A stretch of 64,000 bases of DNA from Chromobotia macracanthus (GCA_036877525.1 JAZGTH010000124.1:558001-622000); one strand, 5' to 3'; shown: positions 25,501 to 37,546, numbered from the stretch's first letter. The notes: generated from the sequence alone by a model not told the origin. A program made the numbers and translations.

Positions 25501-27406
25501 ACAGTGGTGCCATCCCAGTAGGTAGAACCTGCACTGAGACCTTTCCTATAGGTAGTACTGCCTTGCCAGTCTATACCCAATCTTCACACATTACCTCCTT
25601 TAAACAGGGTGTGGTCTCTGCAGCACCCTTTCCCTGGAAAGTGTGCTTTTCCCAGTGTTTTCTCGTGGCTATACCCAGAGAGGAAGAAGGCCCGTGCACT
25701 GAAGTGCCTTCTCCTGGGGGGACAGGAACAATTGTCACGACCTCTCAGTGTCCAGGCTCTGCACCCTGTTGGGCAGTGATTTACCGCTGATTGGCCTAGA
25801 CACATCTTGGCTCCTCAGCACAAACCTGAATGAAAGTGAGCAGCAGCCGGCTTGTTACGTCAACATGCGTATAGTCTCTGTTCCCTTCTTCAGGGAACAA
25901 GGGTAACTGAGATGATTCCAGTAGACAGGAAGATTATGCTTAAATGTTGATTGCATTTTTTTTACCTGAACAGTCACCGGAAGACAAACAGTAGTAAAAC
26001 AAGTTGTTGTTGTGGCCTTATATTGTATTACACTCATATTAACAACTTTATTTTTCATGTATCTCTAAACTGCTATTCTGAGAACAAAGTTTTGAGATTG
26101 CCTCTCAACTTGACCTGCCGTTTCAGTTGTGGCCTGCAGGAGTCGCTGCAGGATGAGTCACAGAGACACATATTGGAATTCTCACAGCTGAAGCAGAATG
26201 TGGACAAACTGCAGACTCAGGTAGATAAGGATGCTGTGGTCCTGCAGCAGAAAGCTCAGGTAAACTGACTTTTTTTTTTTTTATAGAACCTTTCTACTTT
26301 TCTGGAATTGATGTTTTGCTGAGCTTTTTTTGGAACATAATCTTTGGGTCATATTTGCTCCATTTGTGGAGAGGATTCAATATTTACAATTTGTTTTTTT
26401 AAGGATGAAAGAAACCTGAGAAAACTCTGTAGTGAGCTGGAAGAAAAGATGGAAGCAGCCCACAAGTATAGAGCAGAGAATAGTGTATGTATACAGTGAC
26501 AGTACACAGCCCACAATTTTTTCAAACTGTGATGACCACACCATTTTATCCTTTAAATATGGAAAACAGCCAGCGTTATTGTATTGTATAGTAACTAGTC
26601 TTTGCTGTGGTTGTGGAAAACAGGAGTTGCGTCGTGACGTTGCTCATTTGCGTCGATTGGAGCAGCAGGCACAGGTGGAGGCTCAGGTGCTGAGGGAGGA
26701 GCTTAAGAGAACAGGTTTCCAATCAGCAGCCAGTACCACAGAATTAAATGAAAAAATTAAACTGCTCAGAGAGGTACGGTAGTTCATCTATCCAGTTTTT
26801 CGGTTTTTCTGTATAGTATCACAGTAAACCCTGTACACTACTAACTCACTATCCAAATATTTCTTGCTTGTTTTTTTTCCAAATAAATCTCAATAAATAA
26901 ACAATTATGAAGAGGTCTCAGTTGAACATGATAGGAGCAGTTTTGTACACTTATTCTCTTCTCACAAATATACTGTGTTGTTAGGTTGAAAAACTCAAGG
27001 CAAATTTAATGGAAACTGAGGAAAATTGTGCCAGGGTTTTAGAGCGGGCAAAAAGACATGTAAGTGCCTCTGTTGATCTTTCCTTAAGCGAAAATCTACA
27101 GAGAAAATCAAGTGGGTGTTGAATTGTGTATTAAATGTTTATGTTTAGAACTTAAATGTTATACTTTCTTCATAGTACTGATCTAATAAAGCATGCTGCT
27201 TAAACAAAATGCTTTTTAGGGTTGATGGAATTAGAAAGTAGATCATGTACTGATATTCAGTGGTAATGTGTTCTGTTGATGTCATTTTGGTATTATATTA
27301 ACTGAACTTTGGCTCTGTAGCAAAGGGTCCATGCAGTGAACCAGAGTAAACTGGAACGCGAACTACACCTGCTTGATGATATGATTGAGACAGTGAGGCG
27401 GGTGAG

Positions 27407-27463
<57 letters not shown>

Positions 27464-27634
27464 CGTGCGCACACGTATACACACATAGATATATACTATA
27501 TATACATATACATACATATATATATTACACTGTGCAAAACATATGCAATTTTCTATTCACAGACATTGTCTTCCGTTCCTCATCTTGTCAAGAGCCACCC
27601 TGAACTTCAAAAGCTTGTAGAATACATTGGATAA
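13518..27634 (+). CDS. spag5: Sperm-associated antigen 5 / astrin (spag5), 25 coding exons, 1559 aa
   Basis: Coding exons: 13518-13544, 13674-13769, 13868-15864, 15966-16155, 16525-16641, 16742-16834, 16947-17060, 17231-17350, 17663-17755, 17889-18023, 18678-18771, 18860-19007, 19337-19387, 19498-19672, 19755-19888, 19978-20143, 20995-21118, 22809-22895, 23880-24006, 26127-26259, 26404-26484, 26624-26773, 26985-27059, 27321-27401, 27563-27634. They sum to 4680 nt in one frame. Matches to human SPAG5: HSVCVWRTP with NTSAA (human CSVGTWFTP, NTSQT), LSRSELEQ then EVLSQQL, SFVGSIM then SAFTRIP, and the end LDDMIETV then VPHLVKSHPELQKLVEYIG (human LDDIVQHI, VPEVVRGCKELQGLLEFLS). Residues ~42-706 are one acidic, poorly conserved exon; ~707-1559 are heptad-rich coiled coil. 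Astrin partners SKAP at microtubule plus ends and kinetochores and keeps chromatids together until anaphase. The exon 4 donor (AA|GTTTAC) is weak but is the one that preserves frame. Confidence 0.9.
18024..18677 (+). other. spag5 intron without recognised features
   Basis: AT-rich intron of 654 bases between exons ending in ...RDM and beginning MEDELEQ. I saw no gene, RNA or clear repeat here. Confidence 0.5.
21340..21640 (+). repeat. L2-like LINE 3' region fragment in a spag5 intron
   Basis: GCTGCAATTAGTAACATGCTTCTG, followed by TGCCTGACATTGTCAGATAT and GAAAGTTACAAATTGCAG, is closely similar to 40851-41040, which belongs to a LINE remnant. The stretch 21690-21745 (CTCTTTCATTGTGTAATGTT) also matches the LINE end at 52395-52420. 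Confidence 0.6.
22130..22345. repeat. T-rich low-complexity tract
   Basis: About 200 bases dominated by T homopolymers with an inner poly-A island near 22165-22185, followed by a (TA)n run at about 22396-22425. It has no coding potential. Lengths of such tracts are prone to sequencing error. Confidence 0.8.
24392..25851 (+). mobile_element. DIRS retrotransposon remnant with inverted ends in spag5 intron 20
   Basis: GCCGGCAGCAGCTCACTTTC at 24392 and its near reverse complement at 25826-25851 form inverted termini. Inside, one frame near 24535-24670 has an RFGEAP then DLFAS motif resembling the RNase H part of fish DIRS, and 24880-25200 encodes a tyrosine-recombinase fragment: VYVDRTLHFRS, KAHSARSVVSSWAS (box with the catalytic arginine), then VGWAISNTIARFY (GW box and the nucleophilic tyrosine region). 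Several stops and frame changes make it inactive. Reverse transcriptase is absent. A GTTCCCT/AGGGAAC hairpin lies just outside at 25880-25898. The element separates the exons ending at 24006 and starting at 26127. Confidence 0.7.
24880..25230 (+). pseudogene. DIRS tyrosine recombinase fragment
   Basis: The frame ending around 25228 keeps the HSAR-type arginine box and the GWAISNTIARFY segment, but the upstream half is in another frame and no start is present. The same domain is better preserved at 61500-61910. Confidence 0.6.
27409..27459 (+). repeat. (GT)n microsatellite abutting a spag5 splice donor
   Basis: About 25 GT units begin 7 bases after the start of the intron (donor CGG|GTGAGAT at 27402), followed by a GCGT/CACA tail. 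The IY/HTHT/CVCV open frames over it are artefacts of the repeat. Confidence 0.95.
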
Positions 27635-27797
27635 GTTGTTGAAAATGATGAAATGTTGTTTTTAAACGTATAGCTGTTTGTTCTTTTCTGTTTTTTTTAT
27701 TTAAACTGAAAGAAGTGATCTGTGGGTAAGATCTGCCGACCTATGGAAAACATCAGACAATTCACAGAAATGTAAACCGTATTTGTTGAAAAATAAA
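27635..27797 (+). terminator. spag5: spag5 3' UTR and poly(A) signal
   Basis: AATAAA at 27792-27797 lies 158 bases after the TAA stop, a normal spacing for a short 3' UTR. Confidence 0.55.
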
Positions 27798-27799
27798 AT

Positions 27800-29563
27800 A
27801 TTTGTTAAGTGTCTTCATTTAAAAGGTCTGCACATATATATTGAGCTACTAAAATTTAGTCAGGACATAAAGTTTTGTGTTTTACTAACAGTATAATATT
27901 ATATAGAGATTGAGGAGGAGCAGATAGTCTAGTAATTAATCATAGTTGTTCCAATCATGCCAGTGCTTGTAAAAACATAAATATTGTCATGCTTAAATTC
28001 TGTCACATTAGCACAGTGTTGATAGTAATGTACTCTTCTGCTTGACTGATACTCAGTACTCTTGTCTCACCCTTTGTCCTGCCATATAAAACCTACACAA
28101 GCTGATTAAAGTGTTTGTTCTTGCTAAGATTTTTGTTCTCTTACATTCATCTGTAAAGATTGTCAGTATAGGACAATTATGTAGTATTAATACATTTCTG
28201 CTGAAAACAAAATGGTAATCATAGAACTAACACTCATGATTACTATTCAGGTATGTTACTAGATGGTTTACTAACTGCAGATTTTTTTTTTCAGGTTTTT
28301 AAAGTTAAAGAGTTTGTGAGTAAACAACAGCTTTGCCTTAATGTGGTTTTCAAGTGATTGCTTGCTAGTTAGCATACAATTTACTAATTTGATTATTTTG
28401 CATGTTGTTGTTACTACCTCAGATTATTCTGCAGTGATTGAGAATGTAAGTTTTGTAATTAGTTATTTATAATGGTTACAACTGCAGCACTCAGATCTTT
28501 TTGTCTTGGTAGCGCTGATGTCCTCTTAGTGTTTTTCTTTTCACAGTACTATGTCTACCTGTTATTAAAATTAATATTTAGTTTTTAATGCTTGTTTATA
28601 TGTTTGGTAGTATATTGGGTATCTTGTGGATCCAAAGTCATATGCTTAATCTTTTAAATAAAAAAAAAAAAAAGCTCAATTAAAAATAATTTTAAAATTT
28701 AAAACGTGAGGTGGAAACAACAGCAACTGTAAATTTGTATTTTCACATTTGATTTAAAGCTTGCAGCAAACACTGAATTTTCATTAAAGTAAATTTTTTA
28801 ATACCTTTAATACAAATTTTTTTTTTACCATGGTTTCATTACTAGCCGTACCATTTTTATTCTTGACATTTATTTGTACCCTCTTTTTCTTTTTTTTTTT
28901 ACTGCTTTGAATTTAATTGGAATAGCTTGTGTTGTTAATAGTTATAGTTTCACAAATATAAAAGACAGGTTTGCTATAACCCAATTTGGACATTAGCTTC
29001 TGTTCCATAGTTTTGTTTTGGAAATCTATAATACAGTAGAAGGAAATTATTCAATATATTTATATTAAATTTGTTCAACTACAATTTCTGTGAAGTCCTC
29101 ATGAAACATGTTTTTATCTTAAAGACACAGTCACACACTGCCTCTTGTAGAAACATTTTTATATTACTGGATTAAGTAAATTAACATTAAAACCATTTTA
29201 TACATTTAATATCACCACAGAAGGCAATTACAAGAAGAGCATATACAAAACTGGACAAATTTTACTTTAATGAAAACAAAGACCCTGATAAAAAAGATTT
29301 TAGCACTGTGCGTTTTTACAATAATGGAAATGTTCATTAATGGAAAAATGGAAAAGGTGTGTAAATTGAGATTTATATTTTCACTCAATTGAAATATTTT
29401 AAATGACATTTTCCATGTATGTTCTGTAAACATATATTCTGTTCATAATGTTAATGGTTTTTAATTGGCTAAAATGTTTTTAAATAACTCCAAAAATGTT
29501 CTTTGTGAACATGTGCTATTCAAGCAGTGGTCCATGCAATGGGAAAATTATCTTCAATCTTTA
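27800..29563. other. Intergenic or foxe1 3' UTR, no recognised gene
   Basis: AT-rich sequence between the convergent ends of spag5 (+) and foxe1 (-). Part is probably foxe1 3' UTR; candidate minus-strand AATAAA signals occur near 28856-28873. Nothing else was recognised. Confidence 0.45.
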
Positions 29564-30622
29564 CTAAGAGGCAGGCATGGGCCTGTCCATATTACCTGAA
29601 TAAGCTGGATGTCTGATGTAGGGTGCTGAGCTGCCTACTGGACCACAGCTATTGTATTGAACAAAAGAGCCTAGCTGTGCTGGAGAGGTTCTATCATACA
29701 GATCACCAACAGCATCGCCAGCTAGGGGAGACAAACTGGAGATGGCCACCTTTCCTGTTGACCCGTAGGTCTGGGTGCTGCCTTGTGGATATGATACCTG
29801 GGTTTGTCCGTGTCCTGGGCTGGAGTAAGCAAAGGCCATGTTATTTGAGGAGCTAGAGCAGCATGACAGCACAGTCTCCCCGCTGCAGGACTGATGCTGG
29901 AAGCCTGGTCCTCCCAAACTGCAAGAACCATTCTCTGGGCTGAAACTGCGGCATGACTGTTGAGGCATCATCTCTGTACTTTGACCCATCCTGCTAGGTG
30001 ATCCAATGAGAGAATTGATTCTGAAGACCCTTGACTCACCTGAGTCAAAGCTTGGTGACTGGTAGTAGGCAGAAGTTAGCTGTTGTGCATATGATGGGCT
30101 CACAGTCATGTTTGTGTAGACATTGTTGGCATAGGCTGAGCGTGCAATCTGTACTGATGGGAAGATAGGAGACTCGTGCACATATGACGAATATGTAGTG
30201 AAGTCACTGCGCTTAAAACGCTTTCGACGTCGTAGAAAGCTGCCGCTTTCAAACATGTCTTCTGCATTGGGATCCAGTGCCCAGTAATTGCCTTTTCCTG
30301 GTCTACCAGGCTCTCGTGGGATCTTGATGAAACAGTCATTGAGTGTCAAGTTATGACGGATGGAGTTCTGCCATTTCTTGGAGTTGTCTCGATAGAAAGG
30401 AAACCTCTCTGTGATGAACTTGTAGATCCCTCCGAGCGTGAGTTTGCGGTCAGGTGAGTTAGCAATCGCCATTGATATCAGAGCAATGTAGCTGTACGGT
30501 GGTTTGCCTCGCTGAAGGGGCCTCTTCCTCCGTCGCCCCCTTTGTGGCTCTGCTCTCTGATTGTCATTCACTGGAAGAGTGGTCTCAGAGGGAGAATCAC
30601 ACTCCACCTTAACCACAGGCAT
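29564..30622 (-). CDS. foxe1: Forkhead box E1 (foxe1), single exon, 352 aa
   Basis: An intact single-exon frame with ATG at 30622 and a stop at 29564-29566. Residues 40-130 form a complete forkhead DNA-binding domain: KPPYSYIALISMAIA, then KLTLGGIYKFITERFPFYR, KKWQNSIRHNLTLNDCF (recognition helix) and PGKGNYWALDP. A basic RRRKRFKR nuclear localisation segment follows, and RRRKRPLQRG precedes the domain, as in FOXE1/FOXE3. The C-terminus YDRTSPAQLG then RHPAYSG...MDRP resembles the human FOXE1 end (YGRTSPGQFG, IDRF), which favours foxe1 over foxe3. The polyalanine tract of human FOXE1 is absent; a serine/tyrosine-rich region stands in its place. FOXE1 is a nuclear transcription factor for thyroid, palate and pharyngeal development. 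A start at the first ATG gives a MPVVKVECDSPSETT amino end typical of this family. Confidence 0.93.
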   Translation of the reverse strand: MPVVKVECDSPSETTLPVNDNQRAEPQRGRRRKRPLQRGKPPYSYIALISMAIANSPDRKLTLGGIYKFITERFPFYRDNSKKWQNSIRHNLTLNDCFIKIPREPGRPGKGNYWALDPNAEDMFESGSFLRRRKRFKRSDFTTYSSYVHESPIFPSVQIARSAYANNVYTNMTVSPSYAQQLTSAYYQSPSFDSGESRVFRINSLIGSPSRMGQSTEMMPQQSCRSFSPENGSCSLGGPGFQHQSCSGETVLSCCSSSSNNMAFAYSSPGHGQTQVSYPQGSTQTYGSTGKVAISSLSPLAGDAVGDLYDRTSPAQLGSFVQYNSCGPVGSSAPYIRHPAYSGNMDRPMPAS

Positions 30623-33537
30623 GACTGGTTAGAATGAGTCCAAACAGCTTTGGAAATCTTAGAGTTCTGACTGACTTTATTTTGGTCAGGTAAATGCAGT
30701 GGTTTAGATAATCCAAACCTTTCTCAGGAGCAACAAATGTTCTGTACTTGTTGGAAATATTCTTGTGAAAAACTACCAGTCATAATGCAGCGGTTTAGAT
30801 GACCCAAACACAGTTCCTTTAAGTGAAGATAAACAACTTCATCTGTAATGTCACTTTACTTCAGATGTCTCCTTATGTTGTGATATTCTATGCTGCCCTT
30901 AATTCTGAGGAATTCTTGCAAGATCAGTTAAAAAAATAACTCACATAAACAGTCTTGTTTGAAGGTGCAGTCACTGTCTGGCTTTGTAAAGTTGAAGAGA
31001 GAAGTGAACAGTCAATAACTATGTTGCCTGAGAAACAGTCTACCTGTAGAGTTATTAGCCACACCTCTTTGAGCAAGTTACCTATCATGTGGCTGAAAGT
31101 ACATACCTCTGCAGGTTTTTTCTGCAGAAACACTCTTACAGTCATTAACATTCACTTTATGAAAATTACATTAAAGGATGTCTTTTTAAAACAAATAAAC
31201 TAACTTTACACTAAAATTGTAATTTTGTTACATGATTGTGCTGTATGTCCGGTTGAAAAAATATGATTCAATAGAAAACCTTCTAGCTGTTTTTTTTTTT
31301 TACAAAACTTGTCTTAAGAAGTCAACAGAAAAAAGTCTGACTAGCCTGTTTTTGTTTATGCTGATAATTAGTGGCTCCTGGCTGTATTGTCATCTTACTT
31401 TACCCTACATATAGCAGCTTATTTTTTTCTGTGAACAATGTTCTGACTGCTTACAGTCCAGCAAAACATTTGGATACATTTAGGCTAAAGCGGGGCATTA
31501 TTAAGCTCCAGTAGCCCTTTATAGTGGAAACCATAGTCTGTCTTGTGAAATTATTTCTTTAGTGCCGTGTCAGGCGGTTTCATTTGTGTGAGAAGATGTA
31601 AATATGTGAGTGTGTGCTACAATGTGTGCCTCCCTCTGTTTAAACAGCATGCAAATCTGGGTCACATTTTGGTGTGTGGGTATAGACAGGGTACCTAGGT
31701 CACATTTACGATTTCCATGTTAGGAAGATGTTAAATAAAGTTAATTAAAAGGTTCAATTGCTACTTGTAGAATTACTGAGCTCTTTAATGGAAAGTAGCC
31801 TTGTTTAAAAACTAATTCATACTAAAGGGTGACAGGCCAATTAGAACAAAATCACTGTCCTTAAACAACCTCTCGTTCCAGTCTTTTGCTGTATACTCTA
31901 CTTAGGTGTGCCTAAAACATTTTATTCAGTGATATGATTCATGCTAAAGGTAACACTCAAGCAAACCGACAAGCAAAAGCTTTTATGTAAGAATTTGTAC
32001 ATCTACTTGAGACCATCTGAAGGGATGGGAGATGTTGTCCTGAGATGCTTAAGACACACAGCAAACGTATCTTCGTAGGCTGGGCTGTTCCTCTGACTGA
32101 CGTCAACACAACGAGCCTTTCTACAAAGGCTAAACCTTGTTTGAGCTTACAGGGATATTCCTCACCTGTCATTTAAGGGTAATCCCTTCTGCTTGGTGGA
32201 TTTATAGAGGATATTTCCTAAGGGCTGCCCACCCTTGTGCAGTTGGCAGAAAATGCTCTAGATATGAGTCATAAAGTGTTGTGCTCCCTGACCCTGTCAC
32301 TTAGGGAATATTATAGTCTGTTTATTTTTTTATAATGTATACATTGCATATATGCAAGCCATCTTCAACAAATAAAAATTAATGTTAATTAATAACTCTT
32401 TCTAAATAAAAAAAAATAAACTAAACTAGAAAGCAACAGTTGTTATTGCACCCATTCATGATATAGATCATGTCTTTTGATATTGTTTTGCCTGAGCAGG
32501 TCTAATAAATGTATGAAAATCTATCAATTTTGATCAACATTGACCAAAGAGGGAGCATAATATAATAATTATAAGTAAGCAATAAGTAATGAGTCTCGTA
32601 TTTCAATATCAAAAGTTATTCTATTCTGTGCATGAGTTACATAATTAAATGATGAAGCCTGAATAAATTTATTATATCTGTTGAAAGTGCTTCATGCTTT
32701 CCTTGAAAAGAATACAGCTGAAAATTGCTGACAATATGTAATCGCTAAACGTCTGTCACAAATTCGCGAGACAATTGCACTTGCACAATCACCATCACAA
32801 ACTGCTACCCAAAATCATTTTTTTCTCATTTTAATTTAATTAAAATTTTAATTAATTTGAAATTTTATAGCACAACCTATAACAGAGGTTAAACTGTTTT
32901 ATAAAGTGCCTTTGACAGTTCAAGAAAATGGATAATTGTCAGATGTAGAGGTAAAGATGTTGCACATTATACATTACGGCTTTTGGGTGTGCCTTGTGTA
33001 GGTGTACAGAAATCCTGATATGCAAGGTTATTTTGAAACACAACTTCAGATTATCTTTTGGTGTTTTGGTCATCTTTTGGAATGTTCTGATTCTCTTGAC
33101 ATTAATTTTCTGATAAAAATGTTATAACAACAATATAATTATTATTAAATTAGTTCAAATATTTTGTTTGGACTACAGACTAATCATATAATACCTATAT
33201 AATACCTATAAAACCTATAATATGCTTGTCATGTTCACTTTATTTAAAGAAGGCTACGTATCCTCTACCTGCACCAAGTAGCTATGTCCAGATTAAGAAG
33301 ACATGTAAAATAGTTCAAAATTTGTTCACAAATATTAAATTCAGGTGTAAACAGGATCCAAATAAATTTGTTATCAGATCACTCAAACCAAATTTTGAAG
33401 TAGAAAGAAACATATTACCACATCTTTTACATTACAAATGTAAACGCTATCTATCCTCCTGATATGCCCCAGAAAACAGTGAACAATCTAGGCTACCCAC
33501 CTTCAAGCAACCATTGTGTGTAGATAAGGATTTAAAA
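30623..33537. other. Intergenic DNA upstream of foxe1
   Basis: This holds the foxe1 5' flank. No second exon, no clear TATA box and no recognisable gene were found. Conserved enhancers would not be visible from a single sequence. Confidence 0.4.
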
Positions 33538-33688
33538 CAGAGGTCTCCAATGAGGTCCAGAGAGCTTAGCTCCAACTGTAATAAAGCACACCTGAGCCAT
33601 CTTATAAAGGTCTTTGAGACTGCTAGAAAACATCCAGACAGGTGTTGGAGGTCTGTGGACCTCCAGGAACATGGATTGGAGAACTCTG
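33538..33688. mobile_element. hAT-like non-autonomous element (MITE)
   Basis: Inverted 14-bp ends CAGAGGTCTCCAAT and ATTGGAGAACTCTG, one mismatch apart, enclose a 151-bp element containing CTTAGCTCCAACTGTAATAA and ACACCTGAGCCATCTTATAA, a widespread fish repeat. TTTAAAA occurs directly on both sides, consistent with a target-site duplication. No protein is encoded. Confidence 0.65.
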
Positions 33689-33689
33689 G

Positions 33690-35340
33690 TTTAAAATTTA
33701 ACCTAAGGGTATCTCTGACCTACTTGGAAGACACATTTTTAAAATTTTACTTACTTATCTTACAGGTCTCTGCAATACTTAATTCTGATTGGTCACATTG
33801 CAATATTTTAATGTCTGTTGGTCTGAGGCTATTTTCCAGTGACAACTGCCTGCTTATCCGGGTATTGTGAGTCATCATGACTGAATTTTTAATGTTTCAC
33901 TCCACTGTGCTGGTTTGAATACGTTACAAATTAACTAATAAAATATTTTAAATCAATATTTTTTTTTACAATCAATTATTTACTAATGGGGCAAGTAGCC
34001 ATGTAATAAATGGAGTAAAGTACATAGCCAGTTGCTATTGCAATTAAACACTGTCAGGATGATACAAGACCTCTCTGCTTTGTGTCAGATCCCTCCACAA
34101 CATTCTAAATGTACATTATCTCTTATATAATCTCAACATTCATTATCACTATCATAATCATTGTTAACATTAATAACATGTGTAATGTAATACATATAGC
34201 TGCAGTGATGTAGGCATATCTGAACAAAAGTATTTGATGAATGCAAGGGTTCAAAAATGTTTTTTATTCAGGCTAGCAGAGTATTCTTCCAATATTGCAC
34301 TAAAATGGTAGAAGGCCATCAATTGATGAATTATGTAAATCAGAGTTTTGTCATTATAAGCCATGCAAAGGCCTCTGACACCCCCTCACAGATCAGGTGA
34401 AAAATTGACATGCAAAGAAAATTAGACCATTTAGAAAGATACTTAAGATACATATACGTGACTGCACTGCAGTGATATTATTATCATTTTGCAGTTATAT
34501 CAGCTGTAATTTGTTTGTTATTCCAAGTGTTTGGCTTTTGTGTACAGCTATTGATTACCTAAATAACACTCTGGTGTTGATGATGGTTTATTTGTCTTGG
34601 ATTGGTTTGGAATAATAAATGACTAACTGCTCAGGCGTTGTATAACACTCATATGCTCCGGTTATGTGTATCTCATTTGTAAATTTAACAGAATGTGGTG
34701 GTATTGCTAATTTTTATGCTTATCTGGTGTAGTGATTCTCCAGATTTTTTCTCTTGAAATTAGTCTTAAATAAACTTTGGTAAATTATTAAAACAATTAA
34801 AACAAACAAATGATAGCTTTCCATTTTTTCTAGAGAATCTTATGAAATGACTACCTGGTCCAATGTGCTCATCCTACGGTAATATTAAAAAGCATTTTCT
34901 CAGACTATTATTCAAGTGTTGCACAGTGTATAAATTCCTGTTATTTATTCTGGGATACTTTCATTTGTATACTGTGCATTGGTGGATTCATGGTTGCATG
35001 CGTGCTTGTGTGCATCTGGTGCGTTTTCTGTTTGCATTGGACTCAAGCTCTGTCAATGGCAATGCAAACTCACAGTGCCGGATGACTAGTTCTCAGGCCT
35101 GGCCAGTTTACATAACTGAAGCAGAATGCTGCCTCTGTCGGCTAACGTTCACTCTTTATGGCCCTCCAAAGGCAGCCACCTGTCTGTATTGACACAGCCA
35201 GTGATCTTTGCTTCAAAATGCACATTTGTCTGAATTGAAAGTCTGTGTGCCTGGTCCACTGTATGTGTATGGTCTGTGTGCCTTTTCAATTAGATTTACA
35301 ACATTAAAATAAAATGAAAAATACAAATTGAACAATGTGC
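33690..35340. other. Intergenic DNA, no recognised feature
   Basis: AT-rich, only short open frames without recognisable domains. No RNA gene was seen. Confidence 0.45.
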
Positions 35341-35350
35341 TTCATTAAAA

Positions 35351-37546
35351 CCAAGGGCTTTCAAAGTGTGGGGCACGCCTCCCCAGGGGGACGTCAGAGT
35401 GTGCCAGGTGAGGTGCACAGAGGCATTAAAAGTAGTCGTAAGTGGGTGTGTAAGGACCACCCAGTGGTCCAACGATGGAATCCAATGGTGTGGGTGAAGG
35501 TATCTCACGTGTTCTGCCTTTCCATAGCACTTCTACAAAATTCTTTAATTTATTACAATTTAGTTTTATTTTGATTCTGTGGTTAGTTCCAATCTGACTC
35601 CAATTTTATATGAATTTTAGATTAGTGATTCCGAATTATTTGTTTATCATAATTTAGTGTTTATTTGTAAATTCCCATACTCTTAGTTATTCTTTCATTA
35701 GGGACCCATTGTCGCATTGAGTCTCGCACCGGCCGATATACGCGGATCTCACAATCACAAAACGGTCAGTCTGATCTTAGTCAGAGGTAGCCGGATAAAA
35801 TAATATTATTAAACCTGGCTGCTCCATGCTTGCACAGATCTAATAACAGTTATCTTAGTCACGATCATGCAACTTGCTAAGACAGGTGAAAACCTGGACA
35901 ACTTGGTGGATGTGCTCAAATCCAAATCAGTGGATTTGTTCACTGATTAATCCACTGATTCGTTTAGTGACAATTTCATCATATTGCATAGGTGGTGAAA
36001 ATGAGTGTCTTAAAAGTAAATGCATTTACTTATTATATAGACAAAACTTAATAAGCTTGAATAACATGTTTGTGACTACAAATCTACTTAGCATTTACTT
36101 CACAAATGACAAAAAAGGTATACTAATATTCTTTCCACATAAAATGCTGAGCATGACTATCAAGCTATACAAAAAGCATTTGTTGCATTAACATGTTTGT
36201 GTAATTGTATTGTATTAAGTAACATTTACACAGCTGTAGTTCATCTAATCTGTCTTCGTGAACAAGAATGACTCAAATGCTGTACTGAGCGTTCGACATG
36301 TCTTCTGTAGTTTAGTCAGTCAGCAGATCCTTGTTCATGAACGAGATGACTGATTCATTAATTTCGCTCAAGAACGAGATCTTTATCTTATTCAGACTCA
36401 AAACACAGACTTGTTCAGGATGATATGATATTCCAATAATATTCTTCTCAACAGCCTGCACTAAGAGACTATTGGCTCACTCACGCTATAGTCAGTTTTT
36501 AATGGTGCAAGCAACACAGAAGAATCGGGTGTATGAAAAGTGCATTACTTTTTAAGTTATATGGAAGGAAAACACAAATACAACTCTGTTCATTGAAGAG
36601 CGTATTTGTTCAGTACATTCAACCAATGACAATTCAGGCAAAAAAGGCAGGAGGAAGCTGACAAAGGAGATCTACACCCGCACACATGTAGCGTTGTATA
36701 GTTTATGCTTAAGGAGGGAAGGAGAGCTTTTAATGAACAAGAAATATGAATCAATGCATTACATTGTTAAAAGATTTGTTCAAAAAGAATGAATCGTTTA
36801 CAACTTAACATCACTAGTCTTTGTGAAGCAGGGAAACAATTAAAGGCCACATTTGTTCACAGCAGCAGAATATGACTGTCAGTCCTGCATTTTAGTCCTT
36901 AATATCGGGGGTTAGGTCGAGACTCTACCACTGGTCTCACAACAGAATTTTCAGTAATGCACCCAAATCTTTTAACACCAAACAAATGTGCTGCACGGTG
37001 CCGATGTGAAAGCACAATGTGTGCAGACTGTGAGCGATCTGTTTACATGCTGTTTGCGCACCACTAATGCCTGTGGTGTGAAACATACATAATGTAGTGC
37101 AATACAGCAATGGCAACTCTCTACTATAAAAATACAGCTTGTTCCTTCTTAGTGTTGCATTTTGTAATGCCAGGCTCACAGACTCAAACTTGTAAGTAAA
37201 TGCGATTGTCAGTCCAACACACTGACAGTCTAAATGTTGCCAAATGTAAGGTAGGGATGTAAGCAAATTAATAACAGAAAAGATGTTTACATCTTAAAGT
37301 TCTTTCCCCATTCTGCTACAGATCTTCTGGCGAGTTTGGCTGGGGAGGACAGTAATTATGTTGAACTAGCATTGTTTTTGTTTCATTATTTTCAATAATT
37401 TTATAAATAAATTCAAGTCATAAATGATAAAAGTGAGTGAACAATTGTCTGAGAATTGCTGGTTGGGGGTGTGTTTGCATCGTCATTGTGTACGTTGGCT
37501 CAAAAGGGAGGCCCACTGTCCTTAATTTTGAAACTTTGAAACTGTT
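35351..37546. mobile_element. Probable hAT-like element, copy 1
   Basis: The left end CCAAGGGCTTTCAAAGTGTG is an imperfect inverse of the right end of the related copy at 43031-43046 (ACTTTGAAAACCCCTGG). Bases 37070-37540 align with 42640-43046, sharing CACAGACTCAAACTTGTAAG, GGACAGTAATTATGTT and GGCTCAAAAGGGAGGCCCA. The interior has no transposase-like frame and includes an unrelated-looking block with repeated GAACGAGAT motifs (36240-36400). Boundaries at the right are uncertain. Confidence 0.5.

Noticed and set aside
27293..27634. Frames rich in HTHT or CVCV
   Set aside because: Produced by the GT microsatellite; the only real coding here is the flanking spag5 exons.
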